From: an uncultured Gammaproteobacteria bacterium
Lineage (GTDB): Bacteria > Pseudomonadota > Gammaproteobacteria > Rariloculales > Rariloculaceae
NCBI GenBank assembly: GCA_946887385.1
Contig: CAMPKU010000171.1
Span: forward strand, 1 to 9,970
Direction: 5' to 3'
DNA: 9,970 nt
Below the pieces are notes generated by a model. The model saw nothing but the letters and a program-made list of their open reading frames with translations, was not told where the DNA came from and made no database searches. Position numbers and translations under genes: made by a program. Numbering within the stretch: position 1 is the first letter of the stretch; each line of letters opens with the position of its first letter. Shown piece after piece: positions 7,403 to 9,970 of the stretch.

Positions 7403-7433
7403 CTAGCAAGCGTCTACCAGCGGACGCTGCTAG
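7403..7433. repeat. Imperfect inverted repeat (hairpin) upstream of the ankyrin operon
   Basis: CTAGCAAGCGTC (7403-7414) pairs with GACGCTGCTAG (7423-7433): an 11-bp stem with one bulged A and an 8-base loop. It lies about 40-70 bases before the ankyrin start codon and abuts the 19-bp repeat block. It could be an operator, a leader hairpin of the ankyrin transcript, or part of the same REP-like element. It is not followed by a T run in either direction, so it does not look like an intrinsic terminator. Confidence 0.6.
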
Positions 7434-7490
7434 GGGACAGATCTATTTTCTGGGGACGGATTTATTTTCTGGTTAAATAGATCCGTCCCC
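7433..7490. repeat. REP/BIME-like element: two tandem 19-bp repeats plus one inverted copy
   Basis: Two abutting copies of GGGGACRGATYTATTTTCT occupy 7433-7451 and 7452-7470 and differ at two bases. After a GGTT spacer, a third copy in inverted orientation (16 bases, 7475-7490) ends in GTCCCC. The second and third copies can fold into a 16-bp stem (one G-T wobble) with a 7-base loop; the first copy can compete for the same arm. The block is strikingly AT-rich inside the arms compared with the surrounding DNA. From memory, GGGGACAGATTTATTTT-type repeats are widely scattered in proteobacterial and other environmental genomes near REP-associated (Y1) transposases. No transposase is present here. 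It lies between the divergent ankyrin and DUF6152 genes and could affect expression of either. Confidence 0.75.
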
Positions 7491-7507
7491 GTTCGTTGGA
7501 GCCTCCG

Positions 7508-7882
7508 ATGAGATTCTCCCTTCCGGTGGCGGCCCTCGCGATGGGCCTCGCAGGCGGCGCGTCGGCTCACCACGGCGTCTCGACCTATCGCATGGACGCG
7601 GTGGACACGCTGCAAGGCGTCGTTTCGAGCTTCAGCTTCGGCAGCCCGCACACGTGGCTCACGCTCAGCGTCGAGGGTGCAACATGGGAGATCGAAGGCG
7701 CGCCGCCGCGCTGGATGAGTGGGCAGGGCTTCACGCCTACGTCGGTTGCCCCGGGCGACGCCGTGACGGTGACCTACCATCCGCATCGCAGCACGCCGCA
7801 AGCAGGAATTCTCATGGAGATACGCCGCGCCGACGGCGCCGTGCTCAAGGTGAATCGCCCCGCGTCGCTCGGCGGACCTTGA
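7508..7882 (+). CDS. Exported DUF6152 family protein
   Basis: This 124-aa protein has a signal peptide (residues 1-20, ending in the AxA-type site ASA) and a small beta-rich domain. The mature protein would start HHGVSTYRMD, followed by VDTLQGVVSSFSFGSPHTWLTL (compare 'LxGxVxxxxWxNPHxW' in DUF6152), a W-x-IEG-PPRW region, and the PGDAVTVTYHPHRS and PQAGILMEI strands. Length, order and motifs fit DUF6152, a family of unknown function usually found in soil and environmental bacteria. Cleavage after Ala20 would expose an N-terminal His-His, which might bind metal; this is speculation. The ATG at 7508 is chosen over an in-frame TTG at 7496 because GGAG (7498-7501) lies six bases before it and overlaps the TTG. 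The REP-like repeats end 17 bases upstream. The stop is 7 bases from the convergent lemA-like stop. Confidence 0.85.
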   Translation: MRFSLPVAALAMGLAGGASAHHGVSTYRMDAVDTLQGVVSSFSFGSPHTWLTLSVEGATWEIEGAPPRWMSGQGFTPTSVAPGDAVTVTYHPHRSTPQAGILMEIRRADGAVLKVNRPASLGGP

Positions 7883-7889
7883 GCAGCAG

Positions 7890-8429
7890 CTACGGGCCTG
7901 CCGGCTCGAAATCAAGCGGCTGCAGCGGCCGAAACTCGCCGAGGGGCGCTACCACGCGGCCCGGCATGCGGCCGATGGCCGCGTTGTACGCGCGGACGGC
8001 TTCGTTGTAGCGGTCGCGCCGATCCTTGATCTCGAGGTCGAGCGTGGCTTGGCGCTGCCGGAGCAAGCCGAACGACGGGCTCGCGGCGAGCTCGGCGTGC
8101 GCGGCGGCGCGGGTCATGAGCGCGGTAGCGGCGGACCTCAAGCCCGCTTCGGCGCGGCCGAGCTCGTCCGCGTTGTGCGCTTGGCGCGCGGCGAACACCG
8201 CCGTGCGCGCCTGAAGCAGCCGCTCGAGCGCGCCGCGCTCGTCGCGCATGTGCGGCTCGCACGCCTCCACGAGCTTCGGAATCTCGTCGTGCCGTTGGCG
8301 CAGCAGCACGTCGAGATCGTTCCAGGCACGACTGGCTTTGTCGGCGGCGGCCACGAGGCCGTTGTACGTTGCCACGAACGCGAACACGACGCCCACGATT
8401 GCGCCGAAGACGATGAGCCCGAACAGCAT
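7890..8429 (-). CDS. lemA: LemA family membrane protein
   Basis: The 179-aa protein has one N-terminal membrane helix (2-20) followed by a long helical body, the usual LemA arrangement with the C-terminus outside the cytoplasmic membrane. The family signature is clear: YNGLVAAADKASRAWNDLDVLLRQRHDEIPKLVEA (22-56; family form YNxLV...AW..iDvqLkrR.dlIPnLVe), then LERLLQAR and a C-terminal AVRAYNAAIGRMPG segment (family form YN..ir.fP). LemA proteins are widespread; some are immunogenic in Listeria and some sit next to TPM-domain proteins, but the biochemical role is not settled. No TPM or other usual partner is adjacent, so this copy is an orphan. AAGGA lies about 11 bases before the ATG, a rather long spacing. 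It ends tail to tail with the DUF6152 gene and diverges from the cyclase gene across a 222-base gap. Confidence 0.9.
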   Translation of the reverse strand: MLFGLIVFGAIVGVVFAFVATYNGLVAAADKASRAWNDLDVLLRQRHDEIPKLVEACEPHMRDERGALERLLQARTAVFAARQAHNADELGRAEAGLRSAATALMTRAAAHAELAASPSFGLLRQRQATLDLEIKDRRDRYNEAVRAYNAAIGRMPGRVVAPLGEFRPLQPLDFEPAGP

Positions 8430-8557
8430 CGTTCTATGATCCTTAGGCCGCGGCCCCGAACGGAAGCGGCGCTCGCGACGAGAGTCGCCGGTCGCGCAAT
8501 GGCGAAATCTTGCAACAAACGGCCGTCGCTCGCTATCGGCCTGCGCGGCAGTCGCGC

Positions 8558-8585
8558 TTGACGGTCCCTTCGCCGGCGCGATAAT
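8558..8585 (+). promoter_or_regulatory. Sigma-70-like promoter of the cyclase gene
   Basis: TTGACG (8558-8563) and GATAAT (8580-8585) each match the consensus at five of six bases, with a 16-base spacer. A start near 8592 gives a leader of about 60 bases ending in the CGGAGGA ribosome site (8638-8644) and the ATG at 8652. It stands out in an otherwise GC-rich gap. The rest of 8430-8651 shows no further clear site, and no convincing minus-strand promoter for lemA was found. Confidence 0.6.
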
Positions 8586-8651
8586 CGGCCGAATCTTTCG
8601 TCGCCGAGCGCGCTGCGGCGGCCAACGTCAGAATGCTCGGAGGACTTCGCG

Positions 8652-9590
8652 ATGCACGTCCGTTGGATCGTCTTTGCCGTGGCTCTCACCTGCGCCGGCG
8701 TCGCGCTCGGCCAAGACGGGCAAGACGATACCTGGTATCCCTCGCGCTGGGGCGCGGCCGATCAGCGCGGCGCAGCCAATCGCATCACGCCGGCCAAGGT
8801 GCTCGAAGCGAAGAGTCTCATCACGAGCGGCACCGTGTACCAGCTTGGGCGCGCCTATGACGCTGCGATGCCGCTATTCGGCACGCGCCACTTCAGCCTC
8901 AAGATCCCGCAGCTGTTCGGCCCGTTCGGCACCAACGAGACCACGTATCACGATGAGATCGTGAGCGGCGAGATCGGCCAGATCGGCACGCAATTCGACG
9001 GCTTGGGGCACCTCGGCGTGGGCGACATCTTCTACAACGGCAATCACCGCCACGATTTCGCGCAGTCCGACGGGCTCACGAAGCTCGGCATCGAGAACGT
9101 CGGCGCGCTGGTGACTCGCGGCGTGCTCGTCGACGTCGCGGCGTTCAAGGGCGTTGCGCGGCTCAACGGCGGCTACGAGATCACGCTCGCGGATCTGCGC
9201 GGCACGCTTCAGCGCCAGCGCACCGACATCGGCGCCGGCGATGTCGTGCTCGTGCACACGGGGTGGGGCTCGCTGTGGGGCGTCGACAACGCGGCGTTCA
9301 ACGCGCAGAGCCCCGGCGTCGGCCTCGAAGCCGCGCAGTGGCTCGTCGACCGCGAGGTGGTGCTCGTCGGCTCCGATACGTGGGCGACCGAGGTCGTGCC
9401 GAATCCGAATTCCGAGCTTGCGTTTGCCGTGCACCAGCTGCTGATCCCGCGCAACGGAATCTACATCTTCGAGAACTTGCTCACCGAGGAGCTCGCGCGT
9501 GACCGCGTCTATGAGTTCGCGTTCTTCTTCGCGCCGCTGAAGCTCAAGGGCGCCACGGGCTCGCCGGGCAATCCGCTCGCGATCCGCTGA
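8652..9590 (+). CDS. Secreted cyclase-family (kynurenine formamidase-like) metal hydrolase
   Basis: The 312-aa protein has a signal peptide (hydrophobic 5-19, likely cut after ALG20) and the cyclase fold (Pfam PF04199), whose members hydrolyse cyclic amides, lactones or formyl-amides with bound metal. GTQFDGLGH at 112-120 corresponds to the family's HxGTHxDxPxH metal site. Asp116 and His120 are kept, but the two earlier His positions are Gln (Q110, Q114). As I recall, a TQxD form occurs in a large-protein subgroup of cyclases, so this may be a subgroup trait rather than inactivation. Later conserved blocks are GDVVLVHTGWG, LVGSDTWATEVVPNP, AVHQLLIPRNGIYIFENL and a C-terminal FAPLKLKGATGSPGNPLA. 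The ribosome site CGGAGGA lies 7 bases before the ATG. The gene appears monocistronic with its own promoter; its stop is 15 bases from the convergent YciI-like gene. The substrate is unknown. Confidence 0.9.
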   Translation: MHVRWIVFAVALTCAGVALGQDGQDDTWYPSRWGAADQRGAANRITPAKVLEAKSLITSGTVYQLGRAYDAAMPLFGTRHFSLKIPQLFGPFGTNETTYHDEIVSGEIGQIGTQFDGLGHLGVGDIFYNGNHRHDFAQSDGLTKLGIENVGALVTRGVLVDVAAFKGVARLNGGYEITLADLRGTLQRQRTDIGAGDVVLVHTGWGSLWGVDNAAFNAQSPGVGLEAAQWLVDREVVLVGSDTWATEVVPNPNSELAFAVHQLLIPRNGIYIFENLLTEELARDRVYEFAFFFAPLKLKGATGSPGNPLAIR

Positions 9591-9605
9591 TCGAGCGCAA
9601 GCGGC

Positions 9606-9905
9606 CTAGATCGGCACCTTGCGGTCGGGAAACGCTTTCTGCCAGCGGTTGATACGCACGTGCGCGCGCAAGCCGCCCGTCCAAAACGGATCGTCCTTGA
9701 AGATGTCGCGGACTTCGGTCTCGTCTTTGGCCTCGATTATCCACAAGCCGCCGAGCGGCTTGTCGCTCGGCACCTCGCGCATCGAGCCCGGCACGAGCAC
9801 GCGGTCCTTCACGCGATCGAGGAACTCGAAGTGCGACTTCAACAGCTTGTCGCGTAGCTCGCCCACGTTGGGCTTGTCCTCGAATTGCACGATGTAGAGC
9901 GCCAT
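9606..9905 (-). CDS. YciI-like (YCII-related domain) protein
   Basis: The small 99-aa cytoplasmic protein has no signal peptide or membrane segment and fits the YCII-related family (PF03795), a dimeric alpha-beta (ferredoxin-like) fold. It begins MALYIVQFEDKPN, has the conserved His in LLKSHFEFLD (H25), a central PLGGLWIIEA strand (50-59) and DDPFWTGGL (71-79), where the family usually has an Asp-Pro-Phe motif. The His and Asp are thought to line an active-site pocket, but most members have no known reaction. Some relatives act in aromatic-compound degradation. GAGGAC lies about 6 bases before the ATG at 9905. Its neighbour, the cyclase, is convergent, so they are not an operon. Upstream, 9906-9970 holds two direct copies of GCGCGTA (9923-9929 and 9933-9939), 10 bases apart, of unknown meaning. 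Confidence 0.88.
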   Translation of the reverse strand: MALYIVQFEDKPNVGELRDKLLKSHFEFLDRVKDRVLVPGSMREVPSDKPLGGLWIIEAKDETEVRDIFKDDPFWTGGLRAHVRINRWQKAFPDRKVPI

Positions 9906-9970
9906 GGCTAGTCCTCTGACCTGCGCGTAAAGGCGCGTAGCCTAGCGTGTCGGCGGCCGCCGCGCATCCG

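Noticed and set aside
5430..7406. 658-codon plus-strand open frame opposite the ankyrin gene and the start of the cytochrome/PSD gene
   Set aside because: It is Arg/Ala/His/Gln-rich without any recognisable domain, spans two well-supported genes on the other strand and is what GC-rich codon bias produces antisense.
7365..7409. Longer ankyrin start (ATG at 7409)
   Set aside because: It would put charged residues before the signal peptide, would begin inside the hairpin arm, and lacks the GAGGAGGGG site that precedes the ATG at 7364.
7475..7490. REP-like hairpin as an intrinsic terminator
   Set aside because: It lies between two divergent gene starts rather than after a gene, and no T run follows either arm.
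8647..8694. Lipobox-like ALTC in the cyclase leader (Cys14)
   Set aside because: Thr at -1 does not fit the lipobox, and a good signal-peptidase I site lies further on at ALG/Q.

Overview
The window is GC-rich and densely coded. It carries ten protein genes, nine complete and one cut by the left edge, and no rRNA, tRNA, CRISPR array or transposase gene that I can see. The gene content (planctomycete-type cytochrome/PSD proteins, a DUF1552 protein, an ADOP-like ABC permease, DUF6152, secreted cyclase and VOC proteins) suggests an environmental bacterium. An uncultured gammaproteobacterium (Steroidobacter/Woeseia-like) or an acidobacterium are the best guesses. This is inferred from families recognised by eye, not from a phylogenetic marker.

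Left part (1-2029). The N-terminal third of a MacB/FtsX-type ABC permease runs off the left edge on the minus strand. Diverging from it is an exported protein with two VOC (glyoxalase-fold) domains. The VOC gene ends tail to tail, with an 11-bp overlap, against a minus-strand GspG-like pseudopilin whose prepilin-peptidase site is degenerate.

Centre (2141-7364, minus strand). This is a tight three-gene operon, read right to left: an exported ankyrin-repeat protein (12 repeats, unusual inserts), a membrane-anchored multi-domain protein with two CxxCH haem motifs and PSD3/PSD5/PSD4/PSCyt3/PSD2 modules, and a Tat-exported DUF1552 protein. Gaps are 3 and 10 bases, so co-expression and probably translational coupling are expected. 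All three products should act outside the cytoplasm. Their joint function is unknown, and this is the least understood system in the window.

Right part (7400-9970). Upstream of the operon lies a non-coding block: an imperfect hairpin, then two tandem 19-bp repeats and an inverted third copy, with the look of a REP/BIME-type element. It is followed by a small exported DUF6152 protein (+), an orphan LemA protein (-), a secreted cyclase-family metal hydrolase (+) behind a good sigma-70-like promoter, and a YciI-like protein (-). These are separate transcription units in alternating orientation, with convergent ends only 7-15 bases apart. No gap between genes exceeds 300 bases.
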